Source: Phallus indusiatus
Lineage: Eukaryota; Basidiomycota; Agaricomycetes; Phallales; Phallaceae
Assembly: GCA_027605045.1 (NCBI GenBank)
Contig: JAQFWX010000018.1
Location: forward strand, 310,001-374,000
Reading direction: 5' to 3'
DNA length: 64,000 nt
Shown in pieces: positions 12,601-23,264 of the stretch (positions within the stretch are counted from its first letter, which is position 1; every line of letters begins with the position of its first letter). The position numbers and the translations under genes are program-made. The notes under the pieces are model-generated. The model worked only from the letters and a program-made list of their open reading frames with translations, did no database searches and was not told the origin of the DNA.

Positions 12601-13070
12601 CCACCTTCTATGGGGCAATATAGAGCAAGAGTAGGTTCAACAGGCAGTCCGGTTTGAGTGCTATACGTAGCTCTGTGTTGTGTTTGGGGATGAAGGGTTA
12701 TTAAAAGATTATTCAAAGCATCCTGTAGCATTTCAGGCGGTGGAAGTGCAGCCTGAATAGGAGTATGAGGTGTTTGACTCGACCATAGTATATTCAGGTC
12801 TGACGGTAGCTGAGGATTCTCAACGCGCTCCTGGGTACGCTTGGAGCGACTCCGAGTGAATTTTGAGGATTTTGCCTCTTCTTGTTCATCTGGAGGAAGT
12901 GGATCGAGCGGAGGGGAGGAGGACGATGGAGGCGGGAGAGGCGGCGGAGTCGGGTGAGAAGAAGCAGAGGAGACTGCGCGAGCTCCTGGTGGATGTCGCG
13001 AGGAGGGAATACGAATCGCTCTCTGTGCATATCTCAATACACGTCCGTTGAAGAGGACTCGAGAGCGCAT
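9603..13070 (-). CDS. AAA+ ATPase, probably mitochondrial (MSP1/katanin-like meiotic clade)
   Basis: Seven exons read on the minus strand: 13070-12488, 12420-10915, 10865-10618, 10566-10334, 10277-10195, 10141-10040 and 9985-9603; 1045 residues. One AAA module lies in the last third: Walker A Gly-Pro-Pro-Gly-Thr-Gly-Lys-Thr at residues 747-754, Walker B Val-Ile-Phe-Leu-Asp-Glu-Leu-Asp near 802-809, then Ala-Thr-Asn-Arg-Pro-Phe-Asp-Leu-Asp and an Arg-rich finger region. The arrangement resembles the single-AAA proteins related to Msp1 and Sap1. The N-terminus is rich in Arg, Ser and Ala with few acids, as in a mitochondrial presequence. The middle part is long, mostly Ser/Pro-rich and acidic, and I recognise no domain in it. 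ATPase activity is clear from the motifs; substrate and exact location are inference. Confidence 0.88.
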
Positions 13071-13211
13071 GTGTATTCGAGGTCGACGTCCGAGACGTCA
13101 AAAAGTAAAAGTTGCAGGTATGTATTATGATTACGTAATATTATACGTATTGTGTGTAGATAGTACTCTTATCGATAAAAAAGTCACTGAAAACGCAAAC
13201 TCGATCTCTTT

Positions 13212-14253
13212 TCAATGCTGTACCCCGTCTCTCGCCGCAGCTCTATCAGCAATGTCCACGCCTACAAGGATTTTGCTTGCTTTCCACAACTGCACGAGGT
13301 TGATGACGTTCTTGAAGAAACACACCGGCGCAGTGACCACCGCCAAGATATATGGCCATGTCAAAGAGCCAATCCATTCATGCAATTGAAATGGTAATGG
13401 AAAACCTAACTTCCCGATGGGAGCATAATCCCATTTCATGAGGTATAGCGCGACATAGAAACCTTCGTTACCAGCGCAAATTAGGAATAGTTTTTTCTGT
13501 GCAGATTAATGAAGTCCAGAATTAAATTTCACAGCAGTAATGAAACAAGAAAAGGAAACAAACTGGATCATAATAGAATCGTAAGATTTTGCTGACGTCT
13601 CCCGATACAATTTTATGGCTTTTGGAGCCGGTGAGTAGCGAACTGAGATGAGACGGGAGGTAATGTAGGACATCAACAAGAGTGGGCAAAGGGTCAAGCA
13701 CACACGAGAAAGCCTACCTGTACATGTGCATGTAGTGACTGCTGAAGTCAAGTGTGATGAGAAATTGAAATAAAAGTGCATAGGCTGGGTAGGCGGATGA
13801 TAAGAAGCACAATAAACAAGAAGTTGTACACCTGACGAAAATCGAGTCAAATGGGAAACAGGATAGCTGTAAGGACTGACCGGTCGGTAACCATATCTAA
13901 TACTGCACCGAACTTGGAACTCTGGCCCAGTGCCCTAGCAGCATGGCCATCGACAGCGTCTAAAAGACAGGATATCCCATAGAGAATGGAACAGTAATGA
14001 GGATGATAGCTCATAAAGTGTAAGGAGAGACCAGCTAGGATGATGCGCGTGTATCCTACACAAAGGTAATTCATGGTTGGAGAGACATGGAAGCACAAGG
14101 AAGAAAGAATGGCCGACCTATGAGGTTGGGAACGAAGAGAAATACATTTTCCGAGTACGTTTGGGCAGTTGCTAGATCGAGAGCGTCTTTCCCATCGTAA
14201 ACTTCGATAGACCGACGCCGCCGTCGGAGAGTTTTTTTTGAAGAGTGGGCCAT
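13212..14253 (-). CDS. PIS1: Phosphatidylinositol synthase (CDP-diacylglycerol-inositol 3-phosphatidyltransferase)
   Basis: Makes phosphatidylinositol from CDP-diacylglycerol and myo-inositol in the ER membrane. Five exons on the minus strand: 14253-14118, 14055-13881, 13831-13718, 13642-13564 and 13496-13212; 262 residues. The CDP-alcohol phosphatidyltransferase signature is complete at residues 78-103 (Asp-Ala-Val-Asp-Gly ... Asp-Met-Val-Thr-Asp), followed by the PIS-specific Asp-Arg-Cys-Thr-Thr and Ser-His-Tyr-Met-His-Met-Tyr blocks and by a Thr-Gly-Ser-Lys-Ser-His-Lys loop. Multiple hydrophobic segments agree with a polytopic membrane protein. The N-terminal 15 residues are strongly basic. 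It is divergent from ASN1, with 284 bp between the start codons. Confidence 0.95.
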
Positions 14254-14537
14254 CTTTGTTTAGGGAATGAGCGGAGTATTCAGTGTTTAGTTAAAATATC
14301 GAGGATTGGAAGATACTTACGAGAGGAACAAGCGGGGTTTGAATAGACGGAGAAACCTGAGCTGACATCAGCGGGTCGGCATCGAAGCATCAGTAGATCT
14401 CCGTCAAAGAGACGCGCGTGAATCTGTGCGCCGATGTCGTGTGCTTGCAAAGGTATATATGTTATTCGGTATCAGTCATCGAGTCATTTGCATTATTTGA
14501 CGCCTCCCACCTCTTCTCTTCTCCCCATATCTTTGAA
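14254..14537. promoter_or_regulatory. Shared divergent promoter region of PIS1 and ASN1
   Basis: These 284 bp separate the ATG of PIS1 on the minus strand from that of ASN1 on the plus strand and must hold both promoters unless leaders overlap. A short TATATAT stretch occurs near 14454, about 85 bp before the ASN1 ATG. I could not identify a specific transcription-factor site with confidence. Confidence 0.5.
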
Positions 14538-16825
14538 ATGTGTGGAATCATCGCTCTCCATGGTCTGCAGAACCCAGCTGCATCTCGACTGAAGGCCATT
14601 GCCTTGTCTAAACGACTTCGGCATCGTGGCCCAGATTGGTCTGGATGTTATGTTGGCCAACAGAGCATATTGGCGCACGAACGTTTGGCTATTGTTGGTG
14701 TTGGTGCGTATCAGAGATTCACCTCACTTGAGGCAGTCCAACTGATAAATGAATAATTAGACACCGGCGCTCAACCTCTCTATAGCGAGGATGGAAGTCT
14801 TATTCTTGCCGTCAATGGTGAAATCTATAACCACATTGCCCTCCGAAGTCTGGTAGACCCAAATGCCAAATTCAAGACTCACTCTGATTGCGAAATTATC
14901 CTGCATCTGGTATGCTCATTTTTCTACCTCTTCCGTACTTTACTCACGATCTTCATATATGCACCAGTACAAAAAGTTCGGCACAAACTTGGTCGACAAG
15001 CTCGATGGAATGTTTTCCTTCGTATTGCTGGACGAATCAGTAACGCCAAGCCGGATAATTGCCGCGCGCGATCCCATTGGAATTACAACTCTCTATCAAG
15101 GCTGGAACTCCAAGCTGCCAGGCGTAGTCTATTTCGCCTCAGAGCTCAAGGCGCTCGTCGATGAGTGCGACAACATCATCTCTTTCCCACCTGGCCATAT
15201 CTACGATAGTTCAACAAATGAGACCAAGCGTTATTATAACCCGTCATGGTTGAATGAAGATGCCGATGATGCGACTGTGCCCACTAAGCCAGTTGATTTG
15301 GACGCCTTACGAGAAAGCTTGGAAGCATCCGTTCGCAAGCGCTTGATGAGTGAAGTCCCTTACGGGGTTTTACTCAGTGGCGGTTTGGATAGCAGTCTTA
15401 TTGCCGCTATCGCTACCCGTGAGACTGAGAAAGTTGCTCAGGCCCAGTACGAAGCACGACAGAAAAGACTTGCCCAGGCACAGTTGAGCGGACCTCCTAC
15501 TCCCGCCGAATTGGCAGTAACTGAAGATGGTGATACATCATGCTTACTTTCGCACGTTCTCTCTTATCGATCTGTTTTCTAGTAACTATTGGATCATGGC
15601 CCCAGTTGCATTCTTTCTCAATCGGGTTGCAACACGCCCCAGACTTGTTGGCTGCCCGCAAAGTAGCGGCATATCTAGGAACGGTACACCACGAGTACGT
15701 TTTCACCGTTCAAGAAGGTATAGATGCTATACCCGACGTGATATATCACCTCGAGACCTATGATGTCACAACGGTGCGAGCAAGCACTCCCATGTACCTG
15801 TTAAGCCGAAAAATAAAAGCCATGGGTGTGAAGATGGTTTTGAGTGGTGAAGGAAGCGATGAGATATTTGGTGGTAATTCTAGGTCTCCACAACGTTATA
15901 CTGTCTTTTCTTGATATTCGCCATCTAGGTTATCTGTATTTCCACGCCGCTCCCGACACGAAAGCATTCCACCAGGAATGCGTGAAACGTGTGAAAAATC
16001 TCCATACGGCCGATTGTTTGCGTGCCAATAAGTAAATCTATCTATCGTTTACCTTTGTGAACGTAACTAAACACATAGTCTAGGTCCACTATGGCTTGGG
16101 GATTAGAAGCTAGGGTTCCCTTTTTAGACAAAGCATTCTTGGACGTCGCCATGACCATAGATCCCAACGACAAGACATTTTCCAAAGGAGCCACACAAGA
16201 GACCGATGAGGATGGCTGTCCCAAGATGGAGAAGGTAAGTCTAAATACTCTGATCTATATTTCGCCAATAGTCATATGTCGATTAGTACATTTTACGAAA
16301 GGCATTTGATAAACCTAAAAACGGAAAAGTAAGTTGTATTCTTGTCTTCTTAAAAACAAGGTTTAAACAACAACAAAAAACGTAGGCGTATCTTCCGAAG
16401 TCGATTCTATGGCGTCAGAAGGAGCAGTTTTCTGACGGTGTTGGATATTCCTGGATTGATGGGTGAGTTAGCGCCTTTTTTTTATCACAGAAGGCTAATG
16501 CCTTTGTTTATAGAATGAAAGAGCACGCGGAAAAGGTAGTTTCTGACGAGGCCTTTGCCGATAGGGCAAAAACCTTCCCAATTGACACACCTGAAACGAA
16601 AGAAGGTTACTTTATCCGAGAGACATTTGAAAGTAAGCGCACTTTCCTCTCTCCAAGTCGTTTTTTTTGCTGATTTTTTCTTCCTTAGGTCTTTTCCCAT
16701 CTGAAACAGCCGCTCGAACTGCTGTAAGATGGATTCCACGTGGAGATTGGGGCTGTTCCTCAGATCCTAGCGGTCGAAGCGTTGGTATTCACCAGGCTGC
16801 GTATTCGATAGCAACAGAAGCATGA
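14538..16825 (+). CDS. ASN1: Asparagine synthetase, glutamine-hydrolysing
   Basis: Converts aspartate, glutamine and ATP to asparagine in the cytosol. Ten exons: 14538-14703, 14761-14909, 14968-15529, 15583-15873, 15929-16031, 16084-16234, 16287-16328, 16386-16462, 16514-16632 and 16689-16825; 598 residues. The mature N-terminus has the catalytic Cys directly after Met (Met-Cys-Gly-Ile), the glutaminase nucleophile of class II amidotransferases; Arg-His-Arg-Gly-Pro-Asp and Asn-Gly-Glu-Ile-Tyr-Asn follow. The synthetase half carries the pyrophosphate loop Ser-Gly-Gly-Leu-Asp-Ser-Ser near 242-248 and Gly-Glu-Gly-Ser-Asp-Glu. A Gln/Ala-rich insertion of about 35 residues follows the pyrophosphate loop, making the protein slightly longer than the yeast enzyme. 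Exon 7 is only 42 nt. The ten junctions all keep phase. Confidence 0.95.
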
Positions 16826-17621
16826 TGGATTGATGACCCTATGTACATAGAGAAGCTAGTATAATTCACCTTAGATTATGCCTTAGAAGAAACCCTTTTT
16901 ATTAGATCTCTTTGTTTAATGATACATTGTTATATTAAAATGAGTGTGTATGGTATAAATGAAGGTGTGAAACGACTGAAAAAGGATGAAAAAAAAAACG
17001 ATAATGGTAATGGAGACGGATCCAGACTGCTGTTTGAAGGGGAAGTGTTTGGTATGAAATGGATGTACAGGTATAGGAAACTCTTGCCAAAGGGAGAGGA
17101 TATTCTCGAGATCAGAAATTAGTGACGACGAGATAGAATTGCGTGGGATATATGAAAGAGTGAAAAGGTTAAAAGGCTTGCCTGAGTGTTCGGAGAGAAT
17201 ATGAGTAACCAAAGAAACGAATGTCATGGAGTAATAGCGGGTCACAAAGATTGAAGTACAGTAAAGGAAATGCAAATGTCAACAAAGCAAAACGTGTTTG
17301 AAAATGGAAACTGAACTTTTCAATAGAACTCCTTTAAAGTGAACCGAGACTCAAAAATAAAAACAGAAAAGTTTGATGAATATCAGAAACATAGACTCGA
17401 CTAGGAGCTGGCAACGGAGAGAAGAAGAAAAAGGAGGTCGTAATAATATCATGTAGATCTATTTCAGAGGAAGTAAATTCACGAAAGAAGATGGGAAGCA
17501 ATCGCGAAGAGAAACTAGGGGGCGTCACGAAGCAAAAATTTGGAAAAAGGTTTCTTCTATTTCCACTTACAAACACCGGGTGCGAAGCGTGAGCTTCTTC
17601 GTGTGTCTACCCAATATTCAC
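16826..17621. other. Convergent intergenic region between ASN1 and the RhoGEF gene
   Basis: These 796 bp lie between two stop codons that face each other, so they should hold both 3' untranslated regions. The DNA is AT-rich with many short A and T runs. Frames present are short, lack recognisable motifs and have no matching splice sites; I found no gene here. Confidence 0.5.
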
Positions 17622-20600
17622 TCATCTATTGATAGATGGATCCTGCGCCATGATCTGTTTGTACAGTCCAACACCGGAATCTTCTGATGGAGTGGAAGAG
17701 GATACTTTGATGGTCCGCGTCGTGTCAGGTCCAGCCTTCGTGAATGTGCTAGTTTGTGAAACGTTCCTCGGCCGTCGTGGTGACGTGGTAGAAGATGTGG
17801 ACGTCGCTCTCGTACTGCCGTCCCAAGCCGGCTTACTCGTAACAGTGGATTTAGTGTCCTCGACGGCTTGCTGTGAGGACTTGGTGGTGGTGGTGGTGGT
17901 TGGTGCGGTTGTAGAAGTATTTGAAGCATTTGTCTTTCTCGTTGTCGAACCATTTTGCACATTAGCCTTCCGACTCACAGAACGTGGTGGATGTGCATCT
18001 CCGTTTGTGCCGTTGGTATTCTGACTAACCAGACGAGATCCAAATTTAGCATTAGCGCTACTTTCGCGAGACGTGTAAGATGAAGGAGCGACAGGTCGTC
18101 TGCGCACTGTTCCACGTGCGAGCGGCGCACGCGTCTTAATCTTGTGCTGATTCGCTGCTGTAGTGCCTTTTCCACTAGCACTGGAGCCATCTGCGCCATG
18201 ATTTAACACGGGGTGACTTAGAGTGACCTTGTCAGCTCCCCAATATGAGAAACTCATTTTGGATTTTCGATCCGAGTCTGATGAATCGATTTCATCTTCG
18301 TCTTCTTCTGGCATAGGTGCTATAATTGGCTTGGACGAAAGAGGGACTGCAGCTGAAGCTCCTGTTGTCGCATTCACACGCGAACGAGAGATACTTTTGG
18401 GGAAAAAATCTCCTGTGTCAATAACACAAATCAACTAAAAAAGACATTAGCACTCACTCTTCCATCGAGACAATCCCAACACGTTTATTGTCACTCGCAC
18501 TCGCACCCGCCTCGCTAGTCATAGCCCAAGTTTCAATCTTAATGAATCTGTATAAATTACGTGGTTTTGTATGCGAATTCCGCCGTCCTGTGGTTGCGTA
18601 TTTAGTTTTTCCTAGGTCAGGAAGAGAAGCCGTCCGACTTGCAGGACCGGCTGTGTTAGACGACGGAGACACGGCAGTCGTATATGAGAGTGGTAGACTT
18701 GTCATACCCGTTCGTTGACATCGCAGAACAACGTCGTTGAACACAACAAGCCATAGGTCCTTCTTGCCGCCTATCCCATTAGACCCGCCAGGTTGTAGTA
18801 CGTCGCTGAGACGTCGGAAAGAGCTTTTACCTTTGACGTTTTTGCTGGTAAGCGGTGGAGTGGACACGGTCAATGTATTTGACTTTCCCCCTGAATTGGG
18901 TCTGCCGGCGGGAGTTGGAGTATCTCTCTCAGGAGTACTGCTAATGATGGCGGCGCCGCCCATCCCTCCTTCAGCTGCGCTGAGCATTCGTTCTCCTACC
19001 AGTACCCTGCTCGGCTTCGGAACGGCCAATTGTTTGATCTTTTCCAGACCCTCAATCCTAGCAAATACATCTCTCGTCCGATCTCGTTCCTCTTTCTGAA
19101 TCTTCTCGTCTTCAATAGAGCGTACAATTGTTTCTACCTCTGCAACCATTTGCAAAGTGCTCTCGTATTCAAACGTACTGGGATCGGTGTGGAATAACAA
19201 ATTTTGAAAAAGGAGCGGATATTTGAGGAGACGTTGAAATGGTTTGGAAAGTGAGATAGCGAGTCCGGTTTCGCCTTTGTCCGAAGCTGTTTCTTCAAGA
19301 CGCTATAGATAATTATTAGTCAAAATGACGAAAAACGAGATAATGACTTACCTTTAAGTACCGACTCAGCTTAATCCACTCTCCCTCAGTCTGTTTCTTC
19401 GGTCGCTTTGAAGGATTAACTAAGTTGAGTGCATCGTCCACTTGCTCAAGGGCGCGCTCCAAATGTAAAACATATGTAGCATACTCTCGAAGAATATGCG
19501 ACTGTTAAAATGTACATTTAGCACACCGTTGTTTTTACTTTGAAAGTCAAATTTGAACACAAAGTACTTACATGACTGACAAAGACATCCGCTAAGCTCC
19601 TGACCAAAGGATATTGTTCCTCGTATCGTTTTCTTAAAGCTTCACTGAGTAAAAAATGACCGTTGACGATACCGTTTTCGATCACTTCGAGACAACGACG
19701 GAGATCAGCAGGAAGTAGGTGCGGGGGGATAGCATCGCCGTTTGCAAGAACATTCGACTCATTTTCATGTTTCAAATTACTTGGTTGGGCCTTCTTTAAT
19801 TTTCGTGAAATGCGAGATGCAGCGCTCTGTCTTTGATCCTCAGATACTTGAACAGGAGAGAAACGGCCCTGCCTTTCACGGTCATCTAACGAAGCTGTGG
19901 ATACGGCAGGATGACCGTTGGGCTTGGTCGAGTTTCCTGAAGGTAAACATAAAATAAAGTAACTTAGTTAAAAAAATGAGCGATCGTACCAGTTTTAGTA
20001 CTCAGGATAGTATTGGGATTATTATTTGATGCAGCCCCAGGTCCAGACCGCTGTCGATAAGGCGATCTCGGGTGATTCATTTTGGCTGCTGTGGCTGCCG
20101 CTCCAGCAGCATCTTCTTCGTCTGACTCGCCCTCAATGATGGGGGTACTTGCCAGCGGATGGGATTGCTGTTGTTGGATAGTCGGGCCGGTAAATGATAA
20201 TGGACTAAGAAAACGGGCAGCAATGGGTAAATAATCTGCTGACTCCTGCTGTTGAGTAGGAATCGGGGATACAACTTCGGCACGTGTTGGCAGTGATGGA
20301 AGAGGGGCAGGAGGAGGAGGAGGAGAAACAGTAGAGTAATATTCTGCATCAGGAGGTGAGGATGAGGCAGAAGCAAAAGGATGAAGTAAAGGATCGATGA
20401 AGGTTTCTTTTAATTTTAATAATTCAGCAACATAACGCTCCTCGCTTGCAACGATTTCCCACAGAACTTCTTGTCTAGTGCGCTCGCGAGGACCGAGGTT
20501 ACTGACAAGATCCTCTTCTGCGGCCTCGCTCCAGGATGCAGTAGCAAGAATGCGGGAGGTGTTGGCACTCATGACTGAGTATGGTGTACCAGAACGAATG

Positions 20601-21424
20601 GAAGAAGATTCCTTTTGAGAGGAAGGAATGTCAGGGCCACGGTACGGAGTTGACAGACCGCGAGACGTGGTTGTTGTGAGTGCTGTTGTAGTCGTTGTAG
20701 GTGAATTTGAGGTAACGGAGCGAGTAGTCGATGACAGTGTGTTAGGTGGAGAAGAAGATATGGGTATGGTTGGATTGGCGACTCTAAGGACGGTTTGTGA
20801 CGGTTTCTGGGTCGGGATAACTGAAGAGCTTGAAGACGATAGATGGGGACGAAATGACAGTTTGAATTGCGACTGATCTGATGAGCTAGACGTGATTTTA
20901 CGTTCGGAGGGAACTGTATTGTTAGTTTCTGAGAATTGAACTGGTGAGGGTGGGGTAGATGTAGGTGCAGGTACGGATGCTATGAATGCGACCCTTTTAG
21001 GTTGAGGTTGGAGAATGCTATCGTTGTCATGTTTTGAAGCAGAGCCATCAGTGGTGGCAGTATCCGCTGAGACAGTACCCCGAGACTTTGCATTGATGTC
21101 GCTATAGATGCTAGAGGTAGCAATGGGCTCTGGCTCGTCAAATATGGGAGGTAAAGGACGGGGAGAGGGAACGATCTCGGGGAGGGGTTTCAAGGACGAC
21201 TGGCTGATAGAGGAAAGAGGACGCTGTGGAGCAGAGCTCGAGGGGGGCGGCCATACCGACAACGGCGGGAGAGTTGGGACGCTGTTGTTGCTAGAGTGAT
21301 TGGCGTTAGAATTGGGATTTGATTTGAGAGAGGCCGCTACGGAGTGAGCCAAAGCGGCCTCTTTTCCATCCTTATCTTTGAGAGAGGTGGATCTATTAAA
21401 AGTTCTGTTAAAAAGGGCCTTCAT
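17622..21424 (-). CDS. Dbl-homology (RhoGEF) domain protein
   Basis: Probable guanine nucleotide exchange factor for a Rho/Cdc42 GTPase. Five exons on the minus strand: 21424-19990, 19936-19572, 19501-19352, 19302-18458 and 18393-17622; 1188 residues. The first DH helix is at about residues 313-350 (Glu-Glu-Arg-Tyr-Val-Ala-Glu-Leu core). The rest of the DH domain resumes near 546, with Lys-Pro-Phe-Gln-Arg-Leu-Leu-Lys-Tyr-Pro-Leu-Leu, the hallmark of the last conserved region. Between them is a low-complexity insertion of about 195 residues. After the DH domain, a stretch with Leu-Trp-Leu-Val-Val-Phe-Asn-Asp may be the start of an interrupted PH-like domain. Both ends are Ser/Thr/Pro-rich. The last junction (18394-18457) is the least certain, because only the AG at 18394 restores phase. 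It is divergent from the next gene by 134 bp. Confidence 0.85.
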
Positions 21425-21558
21425 CTACACGCAGAAGGCGGGAGGGAGAAGTCAGAAGAGGAAGCGGGGAGGAGGGAGGAGGAGGAGGAGGAGCTAGTGC
21501 AACGAGTGGGTGAATGGGCGTCTGTTTGTCTGTTTTTTGGAAGGGAAAGAGTGGCCTC
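21425..21558. promoter_or_regulatory. Compact divergent promoter, RhoGEF / methyltransferase
   Basis: Only 134 bp lie between the two start codons. The RhoGEF-proximal half is a purine-rich tract on the + strand (GGAGGA-type repeats at about 21465-21495), hence a pyrimidine tract upstream of the RhoGEF ATG. The compactness suggests overlapping 5' leaders or a shared bidirectional promoter. Confidence 0.45.
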
Positions 21559-22365
21559 ATGGATCATTGTCACGGTGCAGTGAAGCCTGCGCATGAGACG
21601 AAGCACATCCCTTTGTTGGAGATCAGAGGCAGCGCGGACGCTGTGTTCTATCTCACGCAGAGCGACGACGGCGCGGACAACGGGACGACGCTCTGGCTGG
21701 CGGGGCAGGTGTTGGCAATGACGCTGCCTGCATTACTGCCATCGAAGGGAACGGGAATCAAGAGACGGGCAATAGAGCTAGGCAGCGGCACAGGATACAC
21801 AGCGTTCGTAATGATGATCACAAACAGTATATTGTCTACAATCTAAACGGGCGATGTTATTTATATTCTAGCTAGACTGGTGCTGGCAGCATTGGGATGG
21901 GATGTCGTGGCGACAGATACACAGAGTGTCATACGTTCTGTTCTGCAGAAGAACATTGAAACTAACAAGCTCAGCGTGGCAGGCAACGTCGAGGTTCGAG
22001 AGCTAGACTGGACTGTAACGGCGGCACCTGCACCGGTCACCGATAGTCAACGGGAGTGCCCTGGCTTCTTCGACCTCATCCTGACAGCGGACACACTCTA
22101 CGTTCCACATCTCGTCGAACCCTTGCTACGTACGATACACTCATTGGCACGCGACAGTCCATCGGCCCTCATTCTCATTGCCATTGAACGACGTGACAGC
22201 GCCTTGCTTGACAGTGCACTCCAGCGAGCGCAGTCCGAGTTTGGCTTTCATGTGCAACGCGTCCCGAACAATAAGCTGGCCAAAGCTATTAAAAAGACAC
22301 GATGCGAATGGCGGAAAGAGGACTGGTCAGGCGTCGAATTGTGGAAGCTGGTGTTCCAAGTCTGA
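21559..22365 (+). CDS. Methyltransferase_16-family protein, probable protein-lysine methyltransferase
   Basis: Two exons, 21559-21826 and 21872-22365; 253 residues. The SAM-binding motif Glu-Leu-Gly-Ser-Gly-Thr-Gly is at about residues 73-79, the acidic motif Val-Val-Ala-Thr-Asp follows 25-30 residues later, and Asp-Leu-Ile-Leu-Thr-Ala-Asp-Thr-Leu-Tyr matches the post-II motif of the METTL21/EFM group, where Asp-x-x-Tyr lies near the substrate lysine. Family members methylate lysines of elongation factors or chaperones in the cytosol; an Efm6-like role is possible but the substrate cannot be read from sequence. The 45-nt intron is the only combination found that keeps phase; it leaves a slightly long linker after the SAM motif, so the donor could be misplaced by a few codons. 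Confidence 0.8.
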
Positions 22366-23264
22366 CTGACTGCATATACATTATATCAAGCTATTATTAT
22401 TGTTGTATATGCGACCGACACGTTCACGGCTTTAATTGACACCGTGTCAGTAATCTTTATTATATATATATATCATAATGGGTAGGAAACTAGTCGTTTT
22501 TGTACTCGTAGCTCTAGTTTTGATACATTTTCAACGGCATTTGCCAGGTTATTGATATTGAGATATCGTTGTGAGGATGTGGAATCTATGGACATCCCAT
22601 CATTGTGACAATGTGACAGAGCTAGAAGATCACTTCAATCTAATCATGCTGAATTTGTGAGAAACCTTCAAACAATCCCGTTTTTTTTGGTTCTAATCTA
22701 TTATCAGAATAAGCACAACAACACGCATCCGTGCCCAGGAGTCAACATGATGTCTGTCAGGAACTTCGGCGCGTGGGCAATCGTGACACCCATGCCCTAT
22801 GACGTAATCGGGATGACGGGGAACTAAGAAGAAGCCACGCCCTCACTCACTCACGTTGCAGCGTGTTCTTCGTCAGGATTGCCGTCACTTCCGGTCATTC
22901 CGAGCTTTGGCCGACAAAAACCAATCCCAGACAACACCGGACTCAGTTCTTGTTCATTTCCTTACATTCTCCCCTGCATCCGTGACGTGAAATCAAAATG
23001 AGAACATACGGCACACCGTCGCGGCGCCTTATGGCAAATCTCGATTTCCTGCATCTTTTCCTGGTTTCATGAATTAAAATAAAAAATGAGTTGATGTATG
23101 TATGGTCAGAACTCATGCCCTTTCCGTACTATTTCTGGCCCTTCTTCTATTGAAATGAAAAAATATCATCGTTATTTCATGATCGTCTTCTTTTCCCTCC
23201 CTCCGACCGACCCCTTCACACCGCCGTTCCCTCTCCACCTAAGGAGCTCGAGTCCCTCGTCATT
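22366..23264. other. Long upstream region of AGS1
   Basis: These 899 bp contain the 3' end of the preceding gene and the AGS1 promoter. A run of alternating TA occurs at about 22461-22473, and the 100 bases before the AGS1 ATG are strongly pyrimidine-rich on the + strand (22185-type CT runs at 23187-23245), typical of highly expressed fungal genes. I saw no additional coding exon. Confidence 0.5.

Noticed and set aside
13048..13389. Open frame on the + strand between the AAA+ ATPase and PIS1 genes
   Set aside because: It overlaps the secure last exon of PIS1 and the first exon of the ATPase on the other strand, and has no recognisable content.
16916..17275. Open frame between ASN1 and the RhoGEF gene
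   Set aside because: It lies between facing stop codons, in AT-rich sequence with mono-nucleotide runs; no motif or exon structure supports it.
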